Part shown: positions 44,646 to 53,438 of the stretch, in pieces
Position numbering within the stretch: position 1 is the stretch's first letter
Layout of the letters: every line of letters begins with the position of its first letter
Origin: Pseudomonas mendocina
GTDB taxonomy: Bacteria; Pseudomonadota; Gammaproteobacteria; Pseudomonadales; Pseudomonadaceae
Direction of reading: 5' to 3'
Assembly (NCBI RefSeq): GCF_003008615.1
Contig: NZ_CP027657.1
Span: 744,001 to 808,000, forward strand
Length of the DNA stretch: 64,000 nt
The notes under the pieces: model-generated
Seen by the model: only the letters and a program-made list of their open reading frames with translations
What the model was told of the DNA's origin: nothing
Database searches by the model: none
Made by a program: the position numbers and the translations under genes

Positions 44646-46058
44646 ATGTCGCCGCTTCAGCGTTGCCTGCTGCCCTTTCTGGCCCTGACCCTGATTGCCT
44701 GTGAACGGCAGCCTGAATTCACCGCGGCAGAGCCCGGCGAAGCCCTGTCAGCCGGTGCGGCCACGGTACGCAAGTTCGATCACAACGCCTTCTCCCAGCC
44801 TTCGGCCAACCTGGCGCCAAGCCGCCGCCTGGACTTCTCGGTCGGCAACAGCTTCTTCCGCAACCCCTGGGTCACGGCGCCGGCCACCACCACCGCACGC
44901 GACGGCCTGGGCCCGCTGTTCAACACCAATGCCTGCCAGAACTGCCACCTCAAGGATGGTCGCGGCCACCCGCCTGGCCCGGACGCCGTCAGCGCCGCCT
45001 CGATGCTGGTACGCCTTTCGATACCGGCCAAAGCGGAGCATGCCGAGTTGCTGGTACGCCAGGGCGTGGTCGCCGAACCGACCTATGGCGCCCAGTTGCA
45101 GGACATGGCCAACCCGGGCGTGGCACCCGAAGGCAAAGTGCGCGTGACCTACGGCAGCGTGCCGGTGCGCTTCGCCGACGGCAGCGTGGTGGAGCTGCGC
45201 AAGCCGCAGCTGGTCATCAGCCAGCTCGGTTACGGCGACATGCACCCGGACACCCTGTTCTCGGCGCGCATCGCTCCGCCCATGATTGGCCTCGGCCTGC
45301 TCGAAGCCATCGCCGAAGAAGACATCCTGGCCGGCGCCGATCCGGATGACGCCGATGGCGATGGCATCTCCGGTCGCCCCAATATGGTCTGGGATCGCGC
45401 CCAGCAGCGCAGCGTGCTCGGCCGCTTCGGCTGGAAGGCCGGCCAACCCAACCTCAACCAGCAGAACGCCGACGCCTTCGCCAACGACATGGGCCTGACC
45501 AGCTCACTGATTCCCCATGACAACTGCACCGCCGCGCAGGCCGACTGCCTGGCCGCGCCCAGTGGTGGCGAACCCGAGGTCAGCGACAATATCCTCGCCA
45601 GCGTGCTGTTCTACAGTCGTAATCTAGGCGTGCCGGCACGGCGTAATGTCGACGCACCGCAAGTGCTCAAGGGCAAGAGTCTGTTTCACCAGGCCGGCTG
45701 CCAGCAGTGCCATACACCAAGCTTCACCACGTCGGCCGATGCGGCCGAGCCGGAACTGGCCAACCAGTTGATCCGTCCTTATACGGATCTGCTGCTGCAC
45801 GACATGGGCGAAGGGCTGGCCGATGGCCGCGAGGAGTTTCTTGCCAGCGGCCGTGAATGGCGCACGGCGCCGCTGTGGGGCATCGGCTTGACGCAAACGG
45901 TCAACGGCCATACTCAGTTCCTCCATGACGGCCGCGCACGTAACCTGCTGGAAGCCATTCTCTGGCACGGTGGCGAAGCCGAAGCGGCCAAGCAGAAGGT
46001 GCTGCGTTTCGATAGCGATGAGCGAGCAGCGCTGCTCGCCTTCCTGAATTCTCTGTAA
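44646..46058 (+). CDS. di-haem lipoprotein oxidoreductase (DUF1111 family)
   Basis: The 470-residue precursor has a lipoprotein signal, LALTLIAC with Cys19 as the lipidation site. Two CxxCH haem motifs occur, CQNCH at 97-101 and CQQCH at 352-356. It also has the acidic loop DPDDADGDGISG, probably calcium binding. These are the features of the family annotated as di-haem thiol oxidoreductases. It should be a periplasmic redox protein. The imelysin and DUF1513 genes follow with gaps of 10 and 2 bases, one operon that in other pseudomonads is linked to iron acquisition (from memory). No separate upstream imelysin gene is present, unlike some related operons. Confidence 0.88.
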   Translation: MSPLQRCLLPFLALTLIACERQPEFTAAEPGEALSAGAATVRKFDHNAFSQPSANLAPSRRLDFSVGNSFFRNPWVTAPATTTARDGLGPLFNTNACQNCHLKDGRGHPPGPDAVSAASMLVRLSIPAKAEHAELLVRQGVVAEPTYGAQLQDMANPGVAPEGKVRVTYGSVPVRFADGSVVELRKPQLVISQLGYGDMHPDTLFSARIAPPMIGLGLLEAIAEEDILAGADPDDADGDGISGRPNMVWDRAQQRSVLGRFGWKAGQPNLNQQNADAFANDMGLTSSLIPHDNCTAAQADCLAAPSGGEPEVSDNILASVLFYSRNLGVPARRNVDAPQVLKGKSLFHQAGCQQCHTPSFTTSADAAEPELANQLIRPYTDLLLHDMGEGLADGREEFLASGREWRTAPLWGIGLTQTVNGHTQFLHDGRARNLLEAILWHGGEAEAAKQKVLRFDSDERAALLAFLNSL

Positions 46059-46068
46059 GGAGCCTGCG

Positions 46069-47130
46069 ATGTTGCACAAAACCCTGATCGCTTCACTACT
46101 CGGCCTGGCCCTGGTCGGCTGTGGTCAGCAGGATCCCAAGGCCAAGGTCAGCGCCGCGTTGACCGAAGGCGTGATCCTTCCGGCTTACAACAGTTGGCAG
46201 GAAGCCGACCGCCAACTGGCCAGCAGCGCCGCCGCGTTCTGCGCAGGCAGCGCCGACCTGCCAGTCGCGCGCCAGGCCTTCCTCGGTGCCCAGAGTGCCT
46301 GGGCCGGCTTGCAGCCGGTGCTGCTAGGCCCGCTCGCCGAGGGCAACCGCGCCTGGCAGATCCAGTTCTGGCCGGACAAGAAGAACCTGGTGCAGCGCCA
46401 GGTCGAAGCGCTGCTCAACAGCAAGCCGCAGTTGAGCGCTGACGACCTGGCCAGTGCCAGCGTGGTGGTGCAGGGCCTGACCGCTTACGAGTACCTGCTG
46501 TTCGACCCGAACCTGGATCTCAACCAGGCCGAGCAGAAAGCCCGCTACTGCCCGCTGCTGCAAGCCATCGGCAAACACCAGCAAGCGCTCGCCGCCGATA
46601 TCCTCGGTCAGTGGCAGGCCAAGGACGGCACCGCGGCGCAGCTCAAGACGTTCCCCAACGAGCGCTATGCCGACTCCAACGAAGCCATCGCCGAGCTGCT
46701 GCGCGTGCAGGTCAGCGCCCTGGACGGCCTGAAGAAGAAACTCGGCGCGCCCATGGGTCGCCAAAGCAAGGGCATCCCCCAGCCTTACCAGGCCGAAGCC
46801 TGGCGCAGCGCGGCCAGCCTGGCCAACCTCGGCGCGGCGCTGGCCAATGCCGAACTGCTCTGGCATGGCACCAACCGTGACGGCATCCAGTCGCTGCTGG
46901 ACAAGGATCAGGCCGAGCTGGGCCAACGCATCGATGCCGCCTACCAGGACACCCGTCAGCGCCTGGCTGCACTGGATCGTCCACTGGGCGAATTGCTCGC
47001 CGACGAAGCCGGCCGCACCAGCCTGAACGAGCTCTACGACAGCCTCAATCGCCTGCATCGTTTGCAGGAAAGCGAGCTGGCCAAGGCGCTCGGCGTGCAG
47101 ATCGGCTTCAACGCCCACGACGGAGATTGA
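46069..47130 (+). CDS. imelysin-family lipoprotein with altered GxHxxE motif
   Basis: The 353-residue precursor has lipobox LVGC (Cys18). The rest is helical, with the imelysin core TVLPAYNSW-like segment (ILPAYNSW, 36-43), AWAGLQPVLLGP and RAWQIQFWP. The signature GxHxxE is GLTAYE (136-141): His is Thr138 while Glu141 stays. Family members are periplasmic iron-regulated or iron/copper-associated proteins. The missing His suggests altered or no metal binding at that site. Position between the di-haem and DUF1513 genes supports a shared function. Confidence 0.85.
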   Translation: MLHKTLIASLLGLALVGCGQQDPKAKVSAALTEGVILPAYNSWQEADRQLASSAAAFCAGSADLPVARQAFLGAQSAWAGLQPVLLGPLAEGNRAWQIQFWPDKKNLVQRQVEALLNSKPQLSADDLASASVVVQGLTAYEYLLFDPNLDLNQAEQKARYCPLLQAIGKHQQALAADILGQWQAKDGTAAQLKTFPNERYADSNEAIAELLRVQVSALDGLKKKLGAPMGRQSKGIPQPYQAEAWRSAASLANLGAALANAELLWHGTNRDGIQSLLDKDQAELGQRIDAAYQDTRQRLAALDRPLGELLADEAGRTSLNELYDSLNRLHRLQESELAKALGVQIGFNAHDGD

Positions 47131-47132
47131 GC

Positions 47133-48236
47133 ATGCAGCGCAGAGCCTTTCTCGGTCTCGGCGCCGTGGCTGCGAGCCTGGCAGCCGCCGGTGCTTTCGG
47201 AGGCTGGACGCTGTTCGGCCCCTCCGGCCAGCCGCTGCTGCTGTCGGCCCGCGACGACGCCGACGGCCGCCACTATGCCGTCGGCTATCGCTTGGATGGC
47301 GAGCGCGCCTTCGCCACCCCGGTGAATGAACGCTGTCACGATGTGGTGCCCCATCCCAGCCTGCCGCTGGCGCTGTTCGTCGGCCGCCGCCCGAGCACCG
47401 AAAGCTACCTGATCGATACCCGCGACGGTCGCCTGCTACAGACCCTCGCCTCGCCGGACGGACGCCACTTCAATGGCCATGCCGTATTCCACAAGGGTGG
47501 TGACTGGCTGTACGCCACCGAGAACGACACCACCGAACCCGGGCGTGGCGTGCTCGGCGTCTATCGCCTGCAAGGCGAACAGCTGCTGCGCGACGGCGAG
47601 CACGGTACCCACGGTGTCGGCCCGCACCAACTGCTGTGGATGCCTGACGGCGAAACGCTGGTGGTAGCAAACGGCGGCATACGCACCGAAGCGGAAAGCC
47701 GCGTAGAGATGAACCTCGACGCCATGGACGCCAGCCTGGTGCTGATGCGCCGCGACGGTAGCCTGGTCAGCCAGGAACGCCTGGCCGACCCGCAGAACAG
47801 CATCCGCCACCTGGCCGTCGCCCGCGATGGCACCGTGGTCAGCGGCCAGCAATACATGGGCGACCTGCACGACAGAGTGCCGTTGTTGGCGATCAAACGC
47901 CCTGGCCAGGCGTTCCAGCCCTTTGCCCTGGGTGAAGCGCAACGCGCGATGATGAATCAGTACACGGCCAGCGTTGCCATACACGACGAGCTGCGCCTGC
48001 TGGCAATGACCGCCCCGCGTGGCAATCGCTTCTTCATCTGGGATCTGGACAGCGCCGAGGTTCGCCTGGACGTGGCGCTTGCGGACTGCGCCGGCGTCGG
48101 CGCGGTAACCGATGGCTTCGTCGTCACTTCCGGCCAGGGTCGTTGCCGCCTGTACGACTGCCGCAGCGAGCGCATCGCCGCCAAGGCGCTGGAGTTGCCC
48201 GCCGGTCTGTGGGACAACCACCTGCGTCTGGCCTGA
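47133..48236 (+). CDS. DUF1513 periplasmic protein (beta-propeller-like)
   Basis: The 367-residue protein starts MQRRAFLGLGAVAASLAAAG, a short twin-arginine-like signal sequence. The body is beta-rich, with propeller-type repeats such as HPSLPLALFVGRRPSTESYLID and RGVLGVYRLQGE, and carries the DUF1513 hallmarks GVGPHQLLWMPDG and ENDTTEPGRG. The biochemical function is unknown. It is the third gene of the di-haem/imelysin operon, 2 bases after the imelysin stop. Confidence 0.88.
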   Translation: MQRRAFLGLGAVAASLAAAGAFGGWTLFGPSGQPLLLSARDDADGRHYAVGYRLDGERAFATPVNERCHDVVPHPSLPLALFVGRRPSTESYLIDTRDGRLLQTLASPDGRHFNGHAVFHKGGDWLYATENDTTEPGRGVLGVYRLQGEQLLRDGEHGTHGVGPHQLLWMPDGETLVVANGGIRTEAESRVEMNLDAMDASLVLMRRDGSLVSQERLADPQNSIRHLAVARDGTVVSGQQYMGDLHDRVPLLAIKRPGQAFQPFALGEAQRAMMNQYTASVAIHDELRLLAMTAPRGNRFFIWDLDSAEVRLDVALADCAGVGAVTDGFVVTSGQGRCRLYDCRSERIAAKALELPAGLWDNHLRLA

Positions 48237-48248
48237 ACCGACAGTTAA

Positions 48249-48311
48249 GTAGGGTGCGCCATGCGCACATGCAAGCACCGCAGCATTCCCGGTGCGCACA
48301 GCACACCCTAC
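48249..48311. repeat. paired dispersed palindromes after DUF1513
   Basis: GTAGGGTGCGCCATGCGCAC (48249-48268) and GGTGCGCACAGCACACCC (48291-48308) are the two orientations of the repeat family, 12 bases after the DUF1513 stop, arranged as at 40362 in reverse order. They could fold into one long hairpin at the operon end. Confidence 0.6.
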
Positions 48312-48329
48312 CCTGCCCCGAACTGGCAT

Positions 48330-48357
48330 TATCTCGACTTCCATTCACATCGAGATA
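48330..48357. repeat. inverted repeat TATCTCGA-N12-TCGAGATA
   Basis: An exact 8-bp inverted repeat with a 12-base loop, just before the first operator-like site of the uronate genes. No T run follows. It may be a transcription end for the upstream operon or a second regulatory site. The rest of the 436-base gap (48237-48672) has no gene. Confidence 0.4.
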
Positions 48358-48358
48358 C

Positions 48359-48371
48359 GTTGTCATACAAC
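48359..48371. promoter_or_regulatory. operator-like site 1, GTTGTCATACAAC
   Basis: A palindrome GTTGT-CAT-ACAAC, 300 bases upstream of udh. Its complement shares the 10-base string GTATGACAAC with the site at 48614. Proposed target of the FadR-type regulator at 54426. Confidence 0.45.
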
Positions 48372-48613
48372 TTTAGTCAAAAAGCCGAACGCGCCGTTTT
48401 GCTCAAGCGCCGCCCGCAAAGCCCGCCGAACCTCCGCCAACCACCTGAAACCCGGCCAAGACAAGCGTTATAGAGCTGCTCAACGCCAGCATTTACATAG
48501 ATAGCGAATAGCCTATCACTGCGCCCCTGGCTATCGAAGCCCAGGTGAAAACTCGCAATTTTCCCTTTCCACTGCGTTGACATTGCCTAGTTGGCTGCTG
48601 ATAATCGATCCAA

Positions 48614-48633
48614 GTCATACGACAACGTATGAC
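48614..48633. promoter_or_regulatory. operator-like site 2, perfect palindrome upstream of udh
   Basis: GTCATACG-ACAA-CGTATGAC is an exact 8+4+8 inverted repeat, 40 bases before the udh start, and contains GTATGACAAC with the next two bases. The position fits repression of udh by a GntR/FadR-family protein, released by a uronate-derived ligand. Confidence 0.55.
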
Positions 48634-48672
48634 AACCCAATAACAACAAGCGACAAGAGTCCAGGCCCTGCA

Positions 48673-49497
48673 ATGACCTCTAATTCCAGCGACCTCCGTC
48701 CGTTCAATCGTCTGTTGCTCACCGGTGCTGCCGGCGGCCTGGGCAAGGTACTGCGCGAACGCCTCCGCCCTTACGCCAACATCCTGCGCCTTTCCGACAT
48801 CGCCAACATGGCGCCGGCCGAAGGTTCGCACGAAGAAATCGTGCCCTGCGACCTGGCTGACAAACAGGCCGTGCATCAGTTGGTCGAAGGCGTCGACGCC
48901 ATCATCCACTTCGGCGGCGTATCGGTAGAACGTCCCTTCGAAGAAATCGTCGGCCCCAACATCTGCGGCGTATTCCACATCTATGAAGCGGCTCGCCGCC
49001 ATGGCGTCAAACGTGTGGTGTTCGCCAGCTCCAACCATGTCATCGGCTTCTACAAGCAGAACGAAGGCATCGACGCCCACGCCCTGCGCCGCCCCGACAG
49101 CTACTACGGTCTGTCCAAGTCCTACGGCGAAGACATGGCCAGCTTCTACTTCGATCGCTACGGCATCGAGACCGTCAGCATCCGCATCGGCTCCTCGTTC
49201 CCGGAGCCTGCCAACCGCCGGATGATGAGCACCTGGCTGAGCTTCGACGACCTCACGCACCTGATCGAACGCTGCCTGTACGCCGACAACGTCGGCCACA
49301 CCGTGATCTACGGCATGTCCAACAACCGTGACGTCTGGTGGGACAACAACCATGCCGCTCACCTGGGCTTCAAGCCCAAGGACAGCTCGGAAATCTTCCG
49401 CGCCAAGATCGAGGCACAGCCGCTGCCTGCCGAAGACGACCCGAATCGCATCTACCAAGGCGGTGCGTTCGTTGCCTCCGGCCCCTTCGGCGACTGA
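48673..49497 (+). CDS. udh: uronate dehydrogenase
   Basis: The 274-residue short-chain dehydrogenase has LLTGAAGGLGKVLRERL (NAD-binding glycine motif), Y145xxxK149 in YYGLSKSYGED, SSNHVIGFY and VWWDNNHAAHLGF. The last two are typical of bacterial uronate dehydrogenases. It oxidises D-glucuronate or D-galacturonate with NAD+ to the aldarolactone. ATG at 48673 was chosen because it gives the family start and follows the operator-like region. The lactonase gene follows 53 bases later. Confidence 0.93.
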   Translation: MTSNSSDLRPFNRLLLTGAAGGLGKVLRERLRPYANILRLSDIANMAPAEGSHEEIVPCDLADKQAVHQLVEGVDAIIHFGGVSVERPFEEIVGPNICGVFHIYEAARRHGVKRVVFASSNHVIGFYKQNEGIDAHALRRPDSYYGLSKSYGEDMASFYFDRYGIETVSIRIGSSFPEPANRRMMSTWLSFDDLTHLIERCLYADNVGHTVIYGMSNNRDVWWDNNHAAHLGFKPKDSSEIFRAKIEAQPLPAEDDPNRIYQGGAFVASGPFGD

Positions 49498-49550
49498 TTC
49501 ACCCGTTACACCCCGCGACGCTACAAGAATAACCAGAGCGACGAACTGCC

Positions 49551-50426
49551 ATGTCAGCCGAACTGATCTTCGATGCCCGCAACGCCACCGGCGAAAGTCC
49601 GGTATGGAACGCCCAGGAACAGGCTTTGTACTGGGCCGATATCCCAGCCGGTCGCCTCTATCGCTGGAACGCCGCTGATGCCAGCATACGCAGCTGGCAG
49701 GCCGACGAGATGCTCGCCTGCATCGCCATGCATCCGGCCGGTGGCTGGCTCGCCGGCATGCAGAGCGGCCTCTTCCACCTGCGCCCACAGGACGACGGCA
49801 GCGTACTGTCCGAGCGTCTGGCGCAGGTCGATCATGCCCGCCCGGAGATGCGCTTCAACGATGGTCGCTGCGACCGCCAGGGGCGCTTCTGGGCCGGCAC
49901 CATGCTCCTGGACATGGCCGCAGGCGCCCGCGTCGGCGCGCTGTATCGCTACGACGGTCAGCTGCAACAGGTGCTCGATGACTTCATCGTGCCCAACGGC
50001 CTGGCCTTCAGCCCCGATGGCCGCACCATGTACCTCTCCGACTCGCACCCGACCGTGCAGAGCGTCTGGGCCTTCGACTACGACACCGATAGCGGCACGC
50101 CGCACAACCGTCGCCTGTTCATCGACATGAAGCAGCATCCGGGTCGCCCCGACGGCGCCGCGATGGATGTAGACGGCTGCTACTGGATCTGCGGCAACGA
50201 CGAAGGCCTGATCCATCGCTTCACCCCGGATGGCCGCCTCGACCGTTCGCTGGCGGTTCCCGTGAAGAAGCCCGCCATGTGCGCCTTCGGCGGTGCCAAC
50301 CTGGACACCCTGTTCGTCACCTCGATCCGCCCCGGCGGCGACCTCTCCGACCAGCCGCTGGCTGGCGGCGTCTTCGCCCTGCAAGCCGGCGTGCGCGGTA
50401 TCGAGGAGCCGACCTTCCACCCCTGA
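49551..50426 (+). CDS. SMP-30/gluconolactonase-family sugar lactonase
   Basis: The 291-residue six-bladed propeller has the metal ligands of the SMP-30 family: E15 in GESPVW, N103 in RFNDGR, N149 in VPNGLAF and D201 in RPDGAAMD. With Udh directly upstream it most probably hydrolyses the glucaro- or galactarolactone to the aldarate. It is cytoplasmic (no signal peptide). The TRAP transporter genes follow on the same strand. Dehydratase genes for the aldarate are not in this window. Confidence 0.88.
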   Translation: MSAELIFDARNATGESPVWNAQEQALYWADIPAGRLYRWNAADASIRSWQADEMLACIAMHPAGGWLAGMQSGLFHLRPQDDGSVLSERLAQVDHARPEMRFNDGRCDRQGRFWAGTMLLDMAAGARVGALYRYDGQLQQVLDDFIVPNGLAFSPDGRTMYLSDSHPTVQSVWAFDYDTDSGTPHNRRLFIDMKQHPGRPDGAAMDVDGCYWICGNDEGLIHRFTPDGRLDRSLAVPVKKPAMCAFGGANLDTLFVTSIRPGGDLSDQPLAGGVFALQAGVRGIEEPTFHP

Positions 50427-50503
50427 TCCGATTCACCCCGGGCCGCTCGCGGCACCGGACTCGCACTGCTGTACACCAACAACAACAAGACGGAGTTTTC
50501 CGC

Positions 50504-51478
50504 ATGAACCTCAAACGCAAGTTGCTTCTCGCCACACTTCCGCTAGCTCTCGGTCTGTCTTCCTTCGTTCAGGCCGAGACGACCCTGAAGATTGCCGAAA
50601 TCCACCCTGCCGGCTACCCGACCGTAGTCGCCATGGAAAACCTCGGCAAGAAGCTGGAAGCTGCCACCAACGGTGAAATCAAGTCCCGCATGTTCGCAGG
50701 CGGTGTACTGGGCTCCGAGAAGGAAGTCATCGAGCAAACCCAGATCGGCGCCGTCCAGCTGACCCGCGTCAGCCTCGGTTCGGTCGGTTCGGTGGTTCCG
50801 GCCACCAACGTGTTCAACATGCCGTTCGTGTTCCGCGACATCGACCACATGCGCAAGGTGATCGACGGCGACATCGGCCAGGACATCCTCGACGCCATCA
50901 CCAACTCCGACTTCAACATGGTCGGTCTGGCATGGATGGAAGCCGGTAGCCGCAGCCTCTACACCAAGAAGCCGGTACGCAAGATCGAAGACCTCAAGGG
51001 CATGAAGATCCGCGTGATCGGCAACCCGCTGTTCATCGACACCCTCAACGCCATGGGCGGCAACGGCATCGCCATGGACACCGGTGAAATCTTCAGCGCC
51101 CTGCAGAGCGGCGTGATCGACGGTGCCGAGAACAACTCGCCGACCCTGCTCGAGCACAACCACTTCCGCGCGGCCAAGTACTACACCCAGACTCACCACC
51201 TGATCCTGCCCGAGCCGCTGCTGATGTCCAAGACCACCTGGAACAAGCTGACGCCGGAACAGCAGGAGCTGGTCAAGAAACTGGCCAAGGAAGCCCAGCT
51301 GGAAGAGCGTGATCTGTGGGTCGCCAAGGAAACCGCGTCCAACGAGAAGCTCAAGGCCGAAGGCGTCGAGTTCATCGAAGTCGACACCAAGCCCTTCTAC
51401 GACGCCACCGCCCCGGTTCGTGAGAAGTACGGCGCCCAGTTCGCCGACCTGATCAAGCGCATCGAAGCCGTCCAGTAA
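50504..51478 (+). CDS. TRAP transporter solute-binding protein, DctP family
   Basis: The 324-residue precursor has a signal peptide (LATLPLALGLSSFVQA, cleavage before ETTLK). GVLGSEKEVIEQTQIGAVQ, AGSRSLYTKKPV, KIRVIGNPLF and SGVIDGAENN are typical DctP elements; the Arg in KIRVI contacts the ligand carboxylate. GNPLF and QSGVIDGAENNSPT are like binding proteins specific for hexuronates. Genomic linkage to udh and the lactonase supports glucuronate or galacturonate as the ligand. Confidence 0.9.
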   Translation: MNLKRKLLLATLPLALGLSSFVQAETTLKIAEIHPAGYPTVVAMENLGKKLEAATNGEIKSRMFAGGVLGSEKEVIEQTQIGAVQLTRVSLGSVGSVVPATNVFNMPFVFRDIDHMRKVIDGDIGQDILDAITNSDFNMVGLAWMEAGSRSLYTKKPVRKIEDLKGMKIRVIGNPLFIDTLNAMGGNGIAMDTGEIFSALQSGVIDGAENNSPTLLEHNHFRAAKYYTQTHHLILPEPLLMSKTTWNKLTPEQQELVKKLAKEAQLEERDLWVAKETASNEKLKAEGVEFIEVDTKPFYDATAPVREKYGAQFADLIKRIEAVQ

Positions 51479-51537
51479 TCCACGCGCAAGCGCGCGGCGC
51501 AGGCACCACGCCTGCGCCGCGCAACCGGTGAAGTCTC

Positions 51538-52065
51538 ATGAAAAACCTGGTTCTAGGCGTCAACGACGCCATCTACCGTGCCTGCATCGCAACCGCCAGC
51601 CTGGCGATCGTGATCATGGCCACGATCATCCCCTGGGGCGTCTTCAGCCGTTACGTGCTGGGTCAAGGACTGGGCTGGCCCGAGCCTATTTCAGTGCTAT
51701 TGATGGTGCTGTTCACCTTCGTCGGAGCCGCTGCCGGCTATCGCGCAGGTGCCCACATGGCCGTGACCTCACTGACCGATCGCCTGCCACGACCCCTGGC
51801 ACCGCTGATCACGCTGTTCGTACGTCTGGTCATGGGCGGCATCGCGCTGTTCATGCTGATCTGGGGCTACAAGCTGTGTGCAGCGACCTGGAACCAATAC
51901 CTCAGCACCCTCCCCTCGGTACGTGTCGGCATCAGCTACATGCCAATCCCGGTGGGCGGTTTCATCACCCTCCTGTTCGTCATCGAACAACTGCTCTACG
52001 GCGATCAACACAAGCGCCGTGCCGTCGACTTCGAACACTCTGAAGATTCCAAGGAGGCCGCGTAA
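51538..52065 (+). CDS. TRAP transporter small permease, DctQ family
   Basis: A 175-residue inner-membrane protein with four helices, including PWGVFSRYVLGQGLGWPEP, the conserved segment after TM1. It ends with EDSKEAA, and the large permease begins at the next base. It forms the membrane complex with the DctM-type subunit. Confidence 0.92.
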   Translation: MKNLVLGVNDAIYRACIATASLAIVIMATIIPWGVFSRYVLGQGLGWPEPISVLLMVLFTFVGAAAGYRAGAHMAVTSLTDRLPRPLAPLITLFVRLVMGGIALFMLIWGYKLCAATWNQYLSTLPSVRVGISYMPIPVGGFITLLFVIEQLLYGDQHKRRAVDFEHSEDSKEAA

Positions 52066-53346
52066 ATGGATGCCGCCATTCTCGTGGGCAGTTTCATCGT
52101 CCTGATCCTGCTACGCGTCCCCGTTGCTTACTCCCTCGGTGTCTCCGCCCTGATCGGGGCCTGGTGGATCGAGATCCCGCTGCACGCCGTGATGATCCAG
52201 ATCGCCGGCGGTGTGAACAAGTTCTCCCTGCTGGCCATTCCGTTCTTCGTGCTGGCTGGCGCGATCATGGCCGAAGGCGGCATGGCTCGCCGCCTGGTGG
52301 CCTTCGCCGGGGTACTGGTGGGTTTCGTCCGCGGCGGTCTGTCGCTGGTGAACATCACTGCCTCGACCTTCTTCGGCGCCATCTCCGGCTCGTCACTGGC
52401 CGATACCGCCTCGGTGGGTTCGGTACTGATCCCGGAAATGGAGAAGAAAGGCTACCCGCGTGAATTCGCCACGGCCGTGACCGTTTCTGGTTCGGTGCAG
52501 GCGCTGCTCACTCCGCCCAGCCACAACTCGGTGATCTACTCGCTGGCCGCTGGCGGCACCGTGTCCATCGCCGCGCTGTTCATGGCCGGTATCGGCCCGG
52601 GCCTGCTGATGAGCGCCACCATGGCCGCGCTGTGCCTGTGGTTCGCCAAGAAGCGTAACTACCCGAAAGGCGAAGTCATTCCGCTGCGCCAGGCGATCAA
52701 GATCTGTGTGGAAGCCCTGTGGGGCCTGATGACCATGTTCATCATCCTCGGCGGCATTCTCTCCGGTATCTTCACCGCTACCGAGTCCGCTGCCGTGGCC
52801 GTGATCTGGGCCTTCTTCGTGACCATGTTCATCTACCGCGACTACAAGTGGAGTGAACTGCCGAAGATGCTGCACCGTACCGTACGCACGCTGTCGATCG
52901 TGATGATCCTCATCGCCTTCGCCGCCGCGTTCGGCTACATCATGACCCTGATGCAGATCCCATCGAAGATCACCACCGCGTTCCTGACCTTCTCGGACAA
53001 CCGCTATGTGATCCTGATGTGCGTCAACTTCATGCTGCTGGCACTGGGCACGCTGATGGACATGGCACCGCTGATCCTGATCCTGACTCCGATCCTGCTG
53101 CCAGTGGTCACCTCTTTCGGTGTAGACCCGGTACACTTCGGCATGATCATGCTGGTCAACCTGGGTATCGGCCTGATCACTCCGCCAGTAGGTGCAGTGC
53201 TCTTCGTCGGCGCCGCAATCGGCAAGGTCACCATCGAAAACACCGTGAAGGCCCTGCTGCCGTTCTATGCGGCACTGTTCATGGTGCTGATGGCCGTCAC
53301 CTACATTCCAGCGATCTCGCTGTGGCTGCCGAGCGTCGTGCTCTGA
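52066..53346 (+). CDS. TRAP transporter large permease, DctM family
   Basis: A 426-residue membrane protein with about 12 helices. LLAIPFFVLAGAIMAEGGMARRL, GAISGSSLADTASVG, LTPPSHNSVIY and GLITPPVGAVLFVG are the sodium- and substrate-binding regions of DctM. It starts directly after the dctQ stop codon (TAA ATG). A strong terminator lies 23 bases after its stop, so the transcript ends here. Confidence 0.94.
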   Translation: MDAAILVGSFIVLILLRVPVAYSLGVSALIGAWWIEIPLHAVMIQIAGGVNKFSLLAIPFFVLAGAIMAEGGMARRLVAFAGVLVGFVRGGLSLVNITASTFFGAISGSSLADTASVGSVLIPEMEKKGYPREFATAVTVSGSVQALLTPPSHNSVIYSLAAGGTVSIAALFMAGIGPGLLMSATMAALCLWFAKKRNYPKGEVIPLRQAIKICVEALWGLMTMFIILGGILSGIFTATESAAVAVIWAFFVTMFIYRDYKWSELPKMLHRTVRTLSIVMILIAFAAAFGYIMTLMQIPSKITTAFLTFSDNRYVILMCVNFMLLALGTLMDMAPLILILTPILLPVVTSFGVDPVHFGMIMLVNLGIGLITPPVGAVLFVGAAIGKVTIENTVKALLPFYAALFMVLMAVTYIPAISLWLPSVVL

Positions 53347-53369
53347 CAGCAACCCGGGCATTGAACGAC

Positions 53370-53400
53370 AACGCCGCCCAATCGGGCGGCGTTTTGCTTT
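53370..53400 (+). terminator. Rho-independent terminator of the uronate operon
   Basis: A perfect 10-bp stem, AACGCCGCCC and GGGCGGCGTT, around AATC, followed by TTGCTTT. It separates the TRAP operon from the EamA transporter gene. Confidence 0.9.
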
Positions 53401-53438
53401 AGGGCCTGATTTCAAGGCCATGACAACAGGATTTAGTC

